A DNA stretch of 64,000 nt, from NCBI RefSeq assembly GCF_000332475.2, contig NZ_AOGX02000035.1, positions 1 to 64,000 of the forward strand, read 5' to 3'. This stretch comes from Leptospira yanagawae serovar Saopaulo str. Sao Paulo = ATCC 700523 (GTDB lineage: Bacteria; Spirochaetota; Leptospiria; Leptospirales; Leptospiraceae). Positions 7,592-16,804 of this stretch are shown here, one piece after another (positions within the stretch are counted from its first letter, which is position 1; the number at the start of each line of letters is the position of its first letter). Both the position numbers and the translations under genes were made by a program. Under the pieces are notes generated by a model, which was not told where the DNA came from, did no database searches, and worked only from the letters and a program-made list of their open reading frames with translations.

Positions 7592-8216
7592 AACGCACCT
7601 TTAAAATATCCCTTCGTAAATACTTTTGTCTTTTGCCGTCACTAGTTTCAAGTTCCAACTCCTCAGAATTTTGATTGATAACTTTTCCTTGTTTGATCCT
7701 TCCATCTATGAACCATACTAACGGTAACTGGGAATTGAAATTCTCACCTAATTCTCGTTTTGCACGATCTGTTAAGAGTTGAGGCAGCTGATTGTATTCC
7801 TTCTCTACTTCCTCTAAAATTTTCGATCTCTCTTTTACAAGGAGTTCTGTTTCCACTTCTGGAATTGGTCCACAGTCTTCATAAATCGTTGTTTTTTTCC
7901 CGATAGAAAATAAAACTCCAAGTGGAATGGTCCAAATAAGATCTGGAATCGATACTTCTTCTCGGATCCGAATTTTTTTGTATTTTTCTGATTGGAACTT
8001 AGTTTCGTTAATCGAATAGGAACCGTACAACCATGTGTAGGTTTTTATTTCAATCATTGGTTTGCATTCAAGTGGCGATACATACGAGCTTGTTACCAAG
8101 TTTCCTTGTTCGACCAAAACTTGATTTGTTTTGCAAGAGAATATAAAAATTAAAACAGAAAAGGAAATTAGGGCCTGAAAAAGGTAAGTGCGCTGGTTTT
8201 GGTACAATCTTTCCAT
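7578..8216 (-). CDS. Lipoprotein of unknown function
   Basis: This is a 212-residue protein starting MERLYQNQ, with a hydrophobic stretch ending FIFSC as lipobox. The ATG at 8216 is preceded by GGAAAA; a GTG at 8228 would add four residues. A hydrophobic segment (IPDLIWTIPLGVLFSIG) occurs mid-protein, followed by an acidic, helical region and a C-terminal LELETSDGKRQKYLRRDILKVRY segment that resembles a small SH3-like or LSM-like strand pair. I do not recognise the family. It overlaps the following Calx-beta-like gene and probably forms an operon with it. Confidence 0.7.
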   Translation of the reverse strand: MERLYQNQRTYLFQALISFSVLIFIFSCKTNQVLVEQGNLVTSSYVSPLECKPMIEIKTYTWLYGSYSINETKFQSEKYKKIRIREEVSIPDLIWTIPLGVLFSIGKKTTIYEDCGPIPEVETELLVKERSKILEEVEKEYNQLPQLLTDRAKRELGENFNSQLPLVWFIDGRIKQGKVINQNSEELELETSDGKRQKYLRRDILKVRYAVD

Positions 8217-8300
8217 GAAATTTTCCACATCTTAAAGATATAAAAATTACCAAGGTCTGTCGTCCCATTGTATACAATTGGACTAAAAAATGATTTCTTT

Positions 8301-9404
8301 TTAAGGTTTTGGTGTTGGATCAAATTTTTTCCGATATTCACTGGGGTTCAATCCCAAAGATTTTTGGAATACAGAATGGAAAGTAGACTTTGCATTGAAT
8401 CCACATTCTAAGGCGATTTCCAAAATTGTTTTTTGTGGTTCCGTCTCCAATAGTTTGCAGGCCATATTCAATCGATATTCATTCAAATATTGCCTGAACG
8501 AGATCCCTTTTTTTACATTCAAATATTCTGAAAGTTGATGGGTCGTTACTTCAATTTTATCCGCAAGTTCAGGAAGGTTTAAATTTTCATTTTGATAAAG
8601 CCGATCCAATTCCATTACTTTTGTCAATTTAGTTTCAAGAATGTCCAAATCCAAGTCAGATAGGCGAGAATACTTGTAAGGTTTTGTTAATTCAAATTTA
8701 GATTTAATGAGATAATTTAGATAGAGTTTGTATCCTATGAAAAAAATAGGAATTGTGATTGCAGAAGCGAACAGGTGAGAATGTAAATATTCATTTCCCA
8801 TAAAGATCCGTTCCAACAAAGCAAAAAAAGTGCGAATGATGAGAACAATACAAATCACTATCACCACTTTGATTGACTTTTCCCCTAACTTTGTTTTGGC
8901 CCTGTAAATGGTTACGAAAAGTCCATATATTTGAAAGATTTGGGCAAAGATAAGTAAAGTTGGAGAAAAATAGTCAGTTGAAGTTAAATTAGATTTAGTG
9001 AGGATGCGAACGAGGGTCTCATGCCGATTTTCGAAGTTCAATGCATAAAGCATCCCTGATATTCCAAAAAAGAAAATATGAAAACGTAATTGGTATAAGA
9101 CTGAACGCACGTTTCTGCTTAATTCCTCACTAGTGGAAAGGTTTGCAATACAACGAAGAGATCTTGGCAAAGCCCACGCATGCACAAACATCATTGGACC
9201 TGTAAAATAAACCAAATGTGCTGCCATCACATGTTGGTTGGAGATAATCGACCATCCCAATAACATAAAGAAACTATGCACAAAATAAATCAAAACAAGA
9301 TAGAGTCTCCATGGATGTTTGCCTCTGGATCCAATTTCTGTAAGTAGGAGGAGAAAGGACAAACCTCCAGACGCAAAAGTAATTCTTTCTAAAATGATAT
9401 CCAT
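8301..9404 (-). CDS. Membrane-anchored AraC-family transcriptional regulator
   Basis: This is a 367-residue protein with two parts. The first 225 residues hold about six or seven hydrophobic segments typical of transmembrane helices. The last 100 residues are an AraC-type double helix-turn-helix: LPELADKIEVTTHQLSEYL is the first helix pair, and ILEIALECGFNAKSTFHSVF with the GLNPSEYR signature is the second. This arrangement of a membrane sensor fused to AraC DNA binding is frequent in Leptospira. It would sense a membrane or external signal and act on nearby promoters. It sits 15 bases after the nhaA remnant. The target genes are unknown, with the flanking lipoproteins as candidates. Confidence 0.85.
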   Translation of the reverse strand: MDIILERITFASGGLSFLLLLTEIGSRGKHPWRLYLVLIYFVHSFFMLLGWSIISNQHVMAAHLVYFTGPMMFVHAWALPRSLRCIANLSTSEELSRNVRSVLYQLRFHIFFFGISGMLYALNFENRHETLVRILTKSNLTSTDYFSPTLLIFAQIFQIYGLFVTIYRAKTKLGEKSIKVVIVICIVLIIRTFFALLERIFMGNEYLHSHLFASAITIPIFFIGYKLYLNYLIKSKFELTKPYKYSRLSDLDLDILETKLTKVMELDRLYQNENLNLPELADKIEVTTHQLSEYLNVKKGISFRQYLNEYRLNMACKLLETEPQKTILEIALECGFNAKSTFHSVFQKSLGLNPSEYRKKFDPTPKP

Positions 9405-9418
9405 TTTTGTAACATGAT

Positions 9419-9793
9419 TTAAGAAATCAAAAAGACACCAATCGGTTTTCCAAGGAAGAGTCCGCCAATGACTCCATAGGAAACGGAATGTGACAACGAA
9501 CGAAATAAGTCACCTTCGATGGTGATTCCCGCATTGGCAAAGGCATCGTTAATCCATAGTATGAGTCCTTTGGAAATTACGAAACTTCCAATTGAAAATG
9601 TAAGATTAATGTTTTTGAAATCTTCATAAACATTTTGGTAAGGAGAATTAGCCCATACTAGGGCAACGATAGATATAAAAAATAAAATCAGTCCACCAGT
9701 AGCTCCAAATTCTGCAAACCAACGAAAGGGATTGGTTAATTTGTATATTATCGCTTCTTTTTTGATCGAAGCAATCGTCCCAATTTTTTCCAT
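9419..9793 (-). pseudogene. nhaA: nhaA Na+/H+ antiporter remnant with internal deletion
   Basis: The 124-residue frame starts like NhaA (KLTNPFRWFAEFGATGG, then LFFISIVALVWANSPY) and reaches the WIND motif that begins an early membrane helix. It then jumps directly to FANAGITIEG and GLFLGKPIGVFLIS, which in full-length NhaA (about 390-430 residues) lie some 230 residues further on. The last helices after the GKPIG segment are also missing. The junction reads WINDA-FANAG in frame. The core helices with the ion-binding aspartates are lost, so it cannot be an antiporter. It is best read as a decayed gene. Confidence 0.8.
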
Positions 9794-9882
9794 ATCATAA
9801 TATTCTATCTTTAGTGATTCATGTCTAGATTTATCTAAACTATCTTGGCTAAATATTGAATCAAAAAAAATGTTTTATGCTA

Positions 9883-11409
9883 TTAAAGGGTGTCCATCTT
9901 TGTAACGGCATCATAAAGTGGAGCATTCATTTCGGGATCGATGATGTAAATGATCCTTTGGGTACTGGAAGTTTGGCCTGCAAGGTCGATTACAGCTCTA
10001 CGTTTGTCCATCCGGATTTCGTTGATATCAAAGTCGGCAATGCGATATTTGATTCCTTTTTTGAATAAAGGTTTGATTGTGCATAACCTTTGTATTTTAG
10101 GCCTAGTTTGGAAACGATCAACTTCTAAAATTTTACATATATCAAAATGAACTTGTTTTTCTGAATCAATGGAGGCAGTGATGACATAATCACCAACATT
10201 GATGATATTTTGGTTATTGGTTAAACTTGCACCAACATAGTCTAGTAAGTGACGAATGTTTCGATTGCTATAGGAAAAAAATGAATCGTTGACGATCATT
10301 TTTAATGCAGTTGCCGAATTGAAGGCTTTTCGCCAGGGTTGGTTTGTTGTTAAACTTGCATATTCACTTGCAAGTGAAAGAATCGCAATGTCTTCTTCAA
10401 AATTAACTGAGTTTACATTAGATTCTTGGATTCGAAGTTGAGCATCAATATCCGCTACAATCATTTTTTTACTTGGATCCTTAACAAACTTATCTCGTAA
10501 GACCATCAGTTTTCTGAACACTGTCTGATTATCAGGGAAGTTATTATTGATAGAGCTACCTCGGAAGGGTCTGTGATGGTTGAGTACAAGGGTTCTAATT
10601 TCTTGTGTGATTTCTGGTGCTGCTAAAGTCATCAGATAACTGATAATAGGATGTTGTTGGATTGCATTGTATTCTTCCTTGGTCAAATTCGGTTTGTCTG
10701 GTAGGACTAATTTTGAATAACCAATGTCTGCAAGGAAACTTGCTGTCATAACAGAAAGATGGTCTTTTTTGTTTGGTTTGTTGTCTTCGCCAACTCCAAT
10801 TTTTTTGGTTCGGACTTTCATTCCCATGGCAACTATCGTTCGTTTGGTCATGAGCTCAGATTCAACTGGAACACCAGCATGATTCAATATTTCTAATATA
10901 TTAAATAATCCTGATTCAAAATCTGGATTACTTGTGAAATCATCTAAAACTTTTCCAATTGATTTGTGAACTCGTAGCGCATGGTCTGAATTGAATGCTT
11001 CTTTTTTTAGCTCAAGGATTAATGTTTCCGTTTGTTTCGCAAATTCTGTTGTTTTGTCTGGATCAAAAAGTTTTGTGTTACGAGGGTCAGAAGTTTCTCC
11101 CGATGGGACTCGCAACGATTTGACTTCAGTTTTGAGGTAGTAGGCACCTTGTAATTCAATCTTCAAAAGTTTCCCAAAATCCTCTTCTGTTGGGTTCTTT
11201 TTTTTGGACATGATGAGTTTCCCTGTGCGATCATAAAGATCGAGTGGGATTTGTTTGTTTTTGCGGTAACTACTCAATAAATCATCATTGAATTCAAATT
11301 TAGCAAGTTGGTCAGGGGTGATGGAAGGGGTATCGCTCAAAAATGAATGTCCAGTGATGATATGATGGTTTAGGGATATCGGACGAAAAGAAGTACCTGT
11401 TCCCAACAA
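9883..11409 (-). CDS. HD-GYP-type protein with degenerate HD motif
   Basis: This is a 508-residue soluble protein. The N-terminal 110 residues contain a segment LDLYDRTGKLIMSKKKNPTEED, similar to the domain found before HD-GYP modules. The central region follows the layout of an HD-GYP phosphodiesterase: HLSVMTASFLADIGYSKL in place of HD-IG, then IQQHPIISYLM and LNHHRPFRGSS. The usual HHDIGK is ADIG, so one metal ligand is missing and activity on cyclic-di-GMP is uncertain; it could be a binding protein. The TTG at 11409 is the likely start, because an in-frame TGA stands two codons upstream. No ATG occurs until 60 codons later. Confidence 0.7.
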   Translation of the reverse strand: MLGTGTSFRPISLNHHIITGHSFLSDTPSITPDQLAKFEFNDDLLSSYRKNKQIPLDLYDRTGKLIMSKKKNPTEEDFGKLLKIELQGAYYLKTEVKSLRVPSGETSDPRNTKLFDPDKTTEFAKQTETLILELKKEAFNSDHALRVHKSIGKVLDDFTSNPDFESGLFNILEILNHAGVPVESELMTKRTIVAMGMKVRTKKIGVGEDNKPNKKDHLSVMTASFLADIGYSKLVLPDKPNLTKEEYNAIQQHPIISYLMTLAAPEITQEIRTLVLNHHRPFRGSSINNNFPDNQTVFRKLMVLRDKFVKDPSKKMIVADIDAQLRIQESNVNSVNFEEDIAILSLASEYASLTTNQPWRKAFNSATALKMIVNDSFFSYSNRNIRHLLDYVGASLTNNQNIINVGDYVITASIDSEKQVHFDICKILEVDRFQTRPKIQRLCTIKPLFKKGIKYRIADFDINEIRMDKRRAVIDLAGQTSSTQRIIYIIDPEMNAPLYDAVTKMDTL

Positions 11410-11614
11410 TCAATTTCCATTTTTTTTACGTCGAAAACACATACTGCAAAGTTGAATGTTTGCTTTGGGAGATTTATTTTGATAACGAACCAATCGTTCG
11501 AAATGCACGGCGTGATTTTTTTCCTTCAATCGTATCGGAAGTGAGTGAAACAATTTGCATTCAGAGGCCGATGTGTTAAGATACCGATGTTGCGGTAGTG
11601 AACTGATTCAATCC

Positions 11615-12937
11615 ATGAAAAAAATAATCCTTACCTTATGTGCTTTTATCCTCATTGCAAATGTCTCTCTTCGAAGTGAAACCATACTATTGAAGTCCGG
11701 AGAAAAATGGGAAGGTTCTATTTTAGCTCAAGACAAAGATTCTTTGACGATCAAACTTGCAGACGGAAGTACAAAGGTATTTCCCAAATCTTCAGTTCGA
11801 AAAGTTTCCTTTGCAAAGAAGCAAGAGCCGACTCCTTTGAAAAATGAAACCCAAGTTTCAGAGAAGGAAAGGAAACTCAAAGAAGAAAAAGAACTCGCTG
11901 AAAAACTAAAACAGGAAGAAGCAGACCGTAAAACCAAGGAATCCAAAGAGAAAAAAAGAGAAGAAGACCTTTCACAGGCGAGGCGCCATTACCTCGAAGG
12001 TTCCTTGGGAGTGGGAAGAGGTGATAGCCAATCAGAACTTAGACCTTTTTTCCAAACGATCCAATTTGCGGGCCTTCTTTTTAGTAGTAATGGCCAAGCG
12101 GAGATACAAACAACCCCTTACGTAACAAGAAACCGAAGTGCGACCGCCCGTTTGTTTTATGCTTGGAACCGGTTCACTGTGGAAGTTCGTGGAACAGAGG
12201 CAAAAGGTAATTTAGAAATTGAAGGCATTCAAACTCTTGCATTTGGAAGTGGAGGAGGATCATCTTCCATTTCCGATAGAAGTACAAATGTTCTGGTTGG
12301 AAACGGTGATACAAAATTTCAAAAATTTTCTTCGAGAGTTGGTTTCTCACCTTACCCACATCCTGTCCTTGACCTTCAAATTTTAGGAGGTCTTGAAAGG
12401 ATTTGGACGAAAAGTAACCAAGAAGTTGATAGCATAGGTGGGATTACAGCCACGGGACAGAATCCCAATCGAATCAATTACCGCAATACAACCAGTCATC
12501 TTAAAGGTTACAGTGTTGGCATTGGATTCGAATGGAAATTTTGGGAAAGGTTTACTCTGCAAGGACAGATTTTACATTTGGATATGCAAGGTCCATCTTC
12601 CTTTCGGAGTAATGAATTTCGAACGGATTCCACTTCTTTTCGTTACAGTCAAAACGGCCTTGATTACCAATGGAAATCGATTGGAACGGAAGTGAATTTA
12701 AAATTCACAACAAAAGTCAAAGAGAACTTAAGTGTATTTGTCGAAGCAAGTAACATGACTTTAAATAATAAAATACAGTCAGGTTACATCACCGAAAACG
12801 ATGGAAGAGGAAACTCTGATCCTTCCCAAATCTTACTTAGCTTTTATGGACCTAAAACGTTAATTCCGATGTTGTATGATTCGAAAACAAGTTTGAGTTA
12901 TGTGCAAGTTGGAACCAATTATCGTTTTGATTTTTAG
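11615..12937 (+). CDS. Outer-membrane beta-barrel protein with LSM-like N-domain
   Basis: This is a 440-residue exported protein. The start MKKIILTLCAFILIANVSLRS is a Sec signal peptide, preceding a small beta domain (ILLKSGEKWEGSILAQDKDSLTIKL, then a KSSVRKVSF strand) of the kind seen at the N-terminus of several Leptospira outer-membrane proteins. A highly charged Lys/Glu coiled-coil linker (about residues 75-125) follows. From about residue 130 alternating strands with many Gly and aromatic residues run to a terminal Phe (YRFDF), as expected for a barrel inserted by BAM. The frame is open to 11555, but the signal peptide fixes the start at 11615. Role and cargo are unknown. Confidence 0.75.
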   Translation: MKKIILTLCAFILIANVSLRSETILLKSGEKWEGSILAQDKDSLTIKLADGSTKVFPKSSVRKVSFAKKQEPTPLKNETQVSEKERKLKEEKELAEKLKQEEADRKTKESKEKKREEDLSQARRHYLEGSLGVGRGDSQSELRPFFQTIQFAGLLFSSNGQAEIQTTPYVTRNRSATARLFYAWNRFTVEVRGTEAKGNLEIEGIQTLAFGSGGGSSSISDRSTNVLVGNGDTKFQKFSSRVGFSPYPHPVLDLQILGGLERIWTKSNQEVDSIGGITATGQNPNRINYRNTTSHLKGYSVGIGFEWKFWERFTLQGQILHLDMQGPSSFRSNEFRTDSTSFRYSQNGLDYQWKSIGTEVNLKFTTKVKENLSVFVEASNMTLNNKIQSGYITENDGRGNSDPSQILLSFYGPKTLIPMLYDSKTSLSYVQVGTNYRFDF

Positions 12938-12949
12938 AATCATAAACAA

Positions 12950-12988
12950 GTATCATTGCAAGTTTCCATGATAAACTTGGAATGATAC
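12950..12988. terminator. Long hairpin between convergent genes
   Basis: Arms of 16 bases (12950-12965 and 12973-12988) pair with a single G-G mismatch around a 7-nt loop (CCATGAT). The hairpin starts 13 bases after the barrel gene stop. A T6 run appears only 20 bases later. It probably stops transcription for the barrel gene and perhaps also for the convergent LysR gene. Confidence 0.55.
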
Positions 12989-13071
12989 GGATACGAAAAG
13001 GTTTTTTCATTGTGAAGGAACAGATTATATAAAGTTGAGCAACATCTTCCAGATCATTATGAAAGTTTTTT

Positions 13072-13974
13072 TTATAATAGGGAACTCATTCGCTTTTCCA
13101 ATTTCCATTCTTCGGCGGATCTTAAAATTTCTTCTACAAGCATCGTAAGTCCAGGACCAGATTTTTTCCGATAACAGAGATAAAATTTTCTCTCAGCATT
13201 CCAGTTTTCGAATTTTATTTTTTTTAGTTTGGGACTCATGGAGTATTCAGATAAAAATCCGATTCCGAGTCCTGCTTCCAAGGATTTGATTACGGATTCG
13301 ACACTCCTGAGTTCCATGGCGATATTGGAACTAAACTCTTTTGTAAAGGATTTGATTTTTTTTTCCACAGCTTTTCTGAGAGCAGATCCTGGGTGGAAAA
13401 AAACAAATGTATGTTTTTTTAAGTCTTCGATTTTGATTTTCTTTTTTAAAAAAATAGGATGATCTTTTGCTGCACAAGGGAAGATCCGATCGGATAAAAA
13501 TTCTACAACATTTAAACTAGGTTCTGAGATGGGCCCTGTCAATATTCCAAGATCAACTTCTCCCTTTAAGACTGCGTTTTTCGTTTCAATGGCATCTCCT
13601 TCTCTAACCGACAGAGAAAGCCCTTTTTTTGTTTTTAGGATTTCCTTTAAAATTTGAGGTAAAATCCAAGCAGAAACAGTTCCTCCTGCGGAAATAGAAA
13701 AGTTTCCTTTCAGTTCATTGTCTTTGGAAAAACCATTTTGTATTTCTTCCCATAATTCTTTCATTCGAATGGAATATTGATAGAATCTTTCACCTTCTAT
13801 TGTTAAGCGAACTGTCCTTCCTCCTCTTTCTAAAACACGGACTCCTAATTCCTTTTCCAAAAGATAAATCTGTCTAGAAAGTGCCGGCTGTGTTAACCCC
13901 AGTCGCATAGCTGCTTTTTGGAATGTTCCAACTTCTGAGATTGCGAGGAAATAAGTGATTTGTCTGAATTCCAT
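13072..13974 (-). CDS. LysR-family transcriptional regulator, probably of leuCD
   Basis: This 300-residue protein has the usual LysR size and layout. A winged helix-turn-helix occupies residues 1-60 (ITYFLAISEVGTFQKAAMRLGLTQPALSRQI, with the conserved TQPALS turn). An effector-binding domain covers residues about 90-290. It is transcribed away from leuC with 91 bases between the two starts, the classic position of a LysR activator for its target. The effector is probably an intermediate of the leucine pathway, by analogy with other leucine-pathway LysR proteins, but that is inference. Confidence 0.9.
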   Translation of the reverse strand: MEFRQITYFLAISEVGTFQKAAMRLGLTQPALSRQIYLLEKELGVRVLERGGRTVRLTIEGERFYQYSIRMKELWEEIQNGFSKDNELKGNFSISAGGTVSAWILPQILKEILKTKKGLSLSVREGDAIETKNAVLKGEVDLGILTGPISEPSLNVVEFLSDRIFPCAAKDHPIFLKKKIKIEDLKKHTFVFFHPGSALRKAVEKKIKSFTKEFSSNIAMELRSVESVIKSLEAGLGIGFLSEYSMSPKLKKIKFENWNAERKFYLCYRKKSGPGLTMLVEEILRSAEEWKLEKRMSSLL

Positions 13975-13980
13975 ATGACA

Positions 13981-13997
13981 TATAACATTTTGTTATA
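13981..13997. promoter_or_regulatory. LysR-type operator in the leuC / regulator intergenic region
   Basis: The palindrome TATAAC-ATTTT-GTTATA has the T-N11-A core of LysR-type boxes and lies between the divergent starts. Two more GTTATA half sites follow at 13999-14004 and 14023-14028, consistent with a recognition site plus activation sites nearer leuC. Confidence 0.65.
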
Positions 13998-14065
13998 AGT
14001 TATATAAAACCAATTTATTTGCGTTATATTCATTTATTTGATACTCTTAATTCCAAGAGGAATAT

Positions 14066-15469
14066 ATGGGAAAGACTCTATATGACAAAATTTGGGAAAG
14101 TCATCAGATAGTAGAGAGTGAAGATTCTGAATCCATTTTATTTGTGGACCGGCATATCCTACATGAAGTGACATCTGCGCAAGCCTTTGAAGGTTTAAGA
14201 TCTAAGAAGCGAGATGTGAGGAGAAAGGATCTTACCTTAGGAGTTGTGGATCATAATGTTTCCACAAAAGATCGTAAAAACAGGGATGCCGCAGGGCCTA
14301 TCTCACGTTTGCAGATTGATACAATGGAGAAAAACTGCAAAGATTTTGGAATTTATTTACTTGGTCCAGAAGATCCCGATCAAGGGATTGTACATGTAAT
14401 TGGTCCTGAGTTAGGATTCACAATTCCAGGATCTGTGATTGTATGCGGTGATTCTCATACAGCGACTCATGGAGCCTTTGGTGCTTTGGCTTTTGGAATC
14501 GGGACTAGCGAAGTGGAACATGTCCTCGCAACACAAACTCTCAAACAGGCTAAAACAAAATCAATGTCTGTTCGCTTTGTCGGCAAACCTGGATTTGGAA
14601 TCACAGCAAAAGATGTCGTACTCGCACTAATTGGAAAGATGGGAACTTCTGGAGGAAGAGGGTACACAATTGAATACACAGGTGATTGGATTCGTTCCCT
14701 TTCCATGGAAGGGAGAATGACTATTTGTAATATGAGCATTGAGGCCGGAGCGAGGGCAAGTCTTATCGCTCCAGACCAAATCACATTTGATTATTTAAAA
14801 GATAAAAAACTGATCCCTAAGGGAGAAGGTTTTCTGAAAGCAATTGAATATTGGAAAACATTATTCACGGATGAAGATGCCATTTTTGATAAAACCTTTG
14901 AATTCGATATTTCTAATATAGAACCTCAGGTCACTTGGGGCACCAATCCTTCACAGTCTTTGTCCATTGATGGGGTGATCCCAAATCCTGATGGATTCCA
15001 AGACCAACGGGAAAGAGAAACTGCGAGGAATGCCTTGGCATACATGGGTTTACAACCTGGGGCACCCATTTCTGAGATTCAGATCGATAAGGTATTTATC
15101 GGTTCGTGCACGAATGCAAGGATAGAAGACTTACGTTCTGCAGCTCATGTTGCCAAAGGAAAAAAAGTCCATCCAAGGGTGCAGGCTTTGGTAGTCCCAG
15201 GTTCTGGGGCTGTGAAACGGCAGGCTGAATCAGAAGGATTGGATCAAATTTTTAAAGAGGCTGGATTCGAATGGCGGGAGCCTGGTTGTTCGCTTTGCCT
15301 CGCAATGAACGACGATGTTTTAAAACCGGGGGAAAGGTGTGCCTCTACTTCGAATCGAAACTTTGAAGGAAGGCAAGGAAGAGGGGGAAGGACTCATTTG
15401 GTCAGTCCACCGATGGCAGCTGCGGCAGCAGTGTACGGAAAATTTGTAGATGTGAGGAAATTGGCATGA
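14066..15469 (+). CDS. leuC: 3-isopropylmalate dehydratase large subunit
   Basis: The enzyme isomerises 2-isopropylmalate to 3-isopropylmalate in leucine biosynthesis, as a heterodimer with LeuD. The 467-residue length is normal. Three cysteines that hold the 4Fe-4S cluster are present: C348 in [11 protein letters not shown], and C408 and C411 in GCSLC. The N-terminal [11 protein letters not shown] and [11 protein letters not shown] motifs are also typical. The ATG at 14066 has a good ribosome binding site (AGAGGA). The stop overlaps the leuD start (ATGA), so the two subunits are coupled. In Leptospira the same subunits may also serve citramalate-based isoleucine synthesis. Confidence 0.97.
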   Translation: MGKTLYDKIWESHQIVESEDSESILFVDRHILHEVTSAQAFEGLRSKKRDVRRKDLTLGVVDHNVSTKDRKNRDAAGPISRLQIDTMEKNCKDFGIYLLGPEDPDQGIVHVIGPELGFTIPGSVIVCGDSHTATHGAFGALAFGIGTSEVEHVLATQTLKQAKTKSMSVRFVGKPGFGITAKDVVLALIGKMGTSGGRGYTIEYTGDWIRSLSMEGRMTICNMSIEAGARASLIAPDQITFDYLKDKKLIPKGEGFLKAIEYWKTLFTDEDAIFDKTFEFDISNIEPQVTWGTNPSQSLSIDGVIPNPDGFQDQRERETARNALAYMGLQPGAPISEIQIDKVFIGSCTNARIEDLRSAAHVAKGKKVHPRVQALVVPGSGAVKRQAESEGLDQIFKEAGFEWREPGCSLCLAMNDDVLKPGERCASTSNRNFEGRQGRGGRTHLVSPPMAAAAAVYGKFVDVRKLA

Positions 15470-16092
15470 TGAGACAAAATTGGACAATCCATACAGGTGT
15501 AGCCGTAGCAATCCCAAGAGAAGATATTGATACGGACCAAATCCTACCCAAACAATTTATGAAACTCATCGATAAAAAAGGATTTGGGAACCATTTATTC
15601 CATGATTGGCGGTATTTGGATGAGGAAGGAAAAGTGGTCAATCCAGACTTTATTCTAAATCAGATAGGATACCAAAACGCTAGTGTTTTGATTGCGGGAA
15701 AAAATTTTGGCTGTGGTTCGAGTCGGGAACATGCACCTTGGGCTCTTTCCGATTTTGGTTTCCGAGCAATACTTGCCCCATCATTCGCTGATATCTTTGC
15801 CATTAATTCTGCAAAGAATGGGATCGCTCTTGTTCGTTTGAAAGCAGAAGAAATCCATTGGACAATGGAATGGATTCAACAAAAACCTGGATCTGAAATT
15901 AAGATCAATTTGCAATCCTTAGAAGTATCTGTTGGGAACAAAACATTTTCCTTCCATTTGGATTCTGCATCGGTGAATCGAATCCGTAATGGTTGGGATG
16001 ATATAGACATCACTCTAAAAAATGAAAGAGAGATCTTTGAATTCGAACAGAAACGGAAAATGGAAAAAACGTTTTTGGAAGTTTGTTGGTAA
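15466..16092 (+). CDS. leuD: 3-isopropylmalate dehydratase small subunit
   Basis: This is the 208-residue swivelling-domain subunit that completes the LeuCD isomerase. Diagnostic motifs are [14 protein letters not shown] near residue 20 and [15 protein letters not shown] near residue 80, which recognise substrate. The start overlaps the leuC stop by 4 bases. The operon seems to end here, because the next gene is on the other strand. Confidence 0.97.
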   Translation: MMRQNWTIHTGVAVAIPREDIDTDQILPKQFMKLIDKKGFGNHLFHDWRYLDEEGKVVNPDFILNQIGYQNASVLIAGKNFGCGSSREHAPWALSDFGFRAILAPSFADIFAINSAKNGIALVRLKAEEIHWTMEWIQQKPGSEIKINLQSLEVSVGNKTFSFHLDSASVNRIRNGWDDIDITLKNEREIFEFEQKRKMEKTFLEVCW

Positions 16093-16110
16093 GGACCGGA
16101 AGTTTGGAAT

Positions 16111-16139
16111 GGTTCCGAGGTTAAACATCACACGGAACC
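16111..16139. repeat. Inverted repeat after leuD
   Basis: GGTTCCG (16111-16117) pairs with CGGAACC (16133-16139) around a 15-nt loop, 18 bases past the leuD stop and facing a convergent gene. No T run follows, so it is at best a weak terminator. Confidence 0.4.
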
Positions 16140-16160
16140 TAATCTCTAATCTTAATCCCT

Positions 16161-16724
16161 CTAGATCACTCCATCTAACTTTGCTTCTTTTAATATGGAG
16201 TGGACATGGTGGACCACAATTTTTTTCAATTCAGGAGTTTCAGGGAATAAAGGCCAAAGTGGCAAAAAGATCCACCCCATATAAATTCTGATATGGGATT
16301 CTCTTGCATATGTTTTGGCCTTACCTGTTTCATTGTTTCGAAAGGTAATTTCTGTGGAGATTATATCGTGACCAATCCCGGGTAGGATGCCAAGACTTAG
16401 ACCTGTGATGAGTGGGCCTTTGCCTGTATCTGCGTTTCGTGTATAAAAAACCAAAGCATAAATTTCGTCTTCTTTATTTCCCAGTTTCACTGATTTAAAA
16501 TAACCAGATTCTTCAAAGGCTTGCTGAATTCGTTTTGCATCGGTAACAACGATTTGTGGGTGATTGATCGTAGAAGGTGGATATATGGTGATGGATTTTG
16601 CAGAAGGATTTTCTTTTAGTTGTTTCATAAAAGATTCATCCACTTCCGACAAATTATTAGCGAAAGATATACAATTGAATAAAGGTATTAGAATAGTGAA
16701 ATAAAGTAGAGTATTGAAACGCAT
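16161..16724 (-). CDS. Exported lipoprotein of unknown function
   Basis: This is a 187-residue protein. Starting at MRFNTLLYF gives a short signal peptide ending LIPLFNC, a plausible lipobox at residue 17. A longer form from a GTG at 16748 is possible. The body contains a segment (DAKRIQQAFEESGYFKSVKLG) like those in periplasmic proteins that bind partners, then a Gly-rich hydrophobic loop (GLSLGILPGIGHDI). A second hydrophobic stretch, GWIFLPLWPLFPE, follows. It is probably a membrane-associated periplasmic lipoprotein. No family is recognised and it has no operon partner. Confidence 0.7.
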   Translation of the reverse strand: MRFNTLLYFTILIPLFNCISFANNLSEVDESFMKQLKENPSAKSITIYPPSTINHPQIVVTDAKRIQQAFEESGYFKSVKLGNKEDEIYALVFYTRNADTGKGPLITGLSLGILPGIGHDIISTEITFRNNETGKAKTYARESHIRIYMGWIFLPLWPLFPETPELKKIVVHHVHSILKEAKLDGVI

Positions 16725-16804
16725 TTGCAAATTTTCAATAATCACCACCTAATGACAAGTTATTTTTTGTTGACAAGTTCAATTGTTTTTTCTCTGATAA
16801 CACA

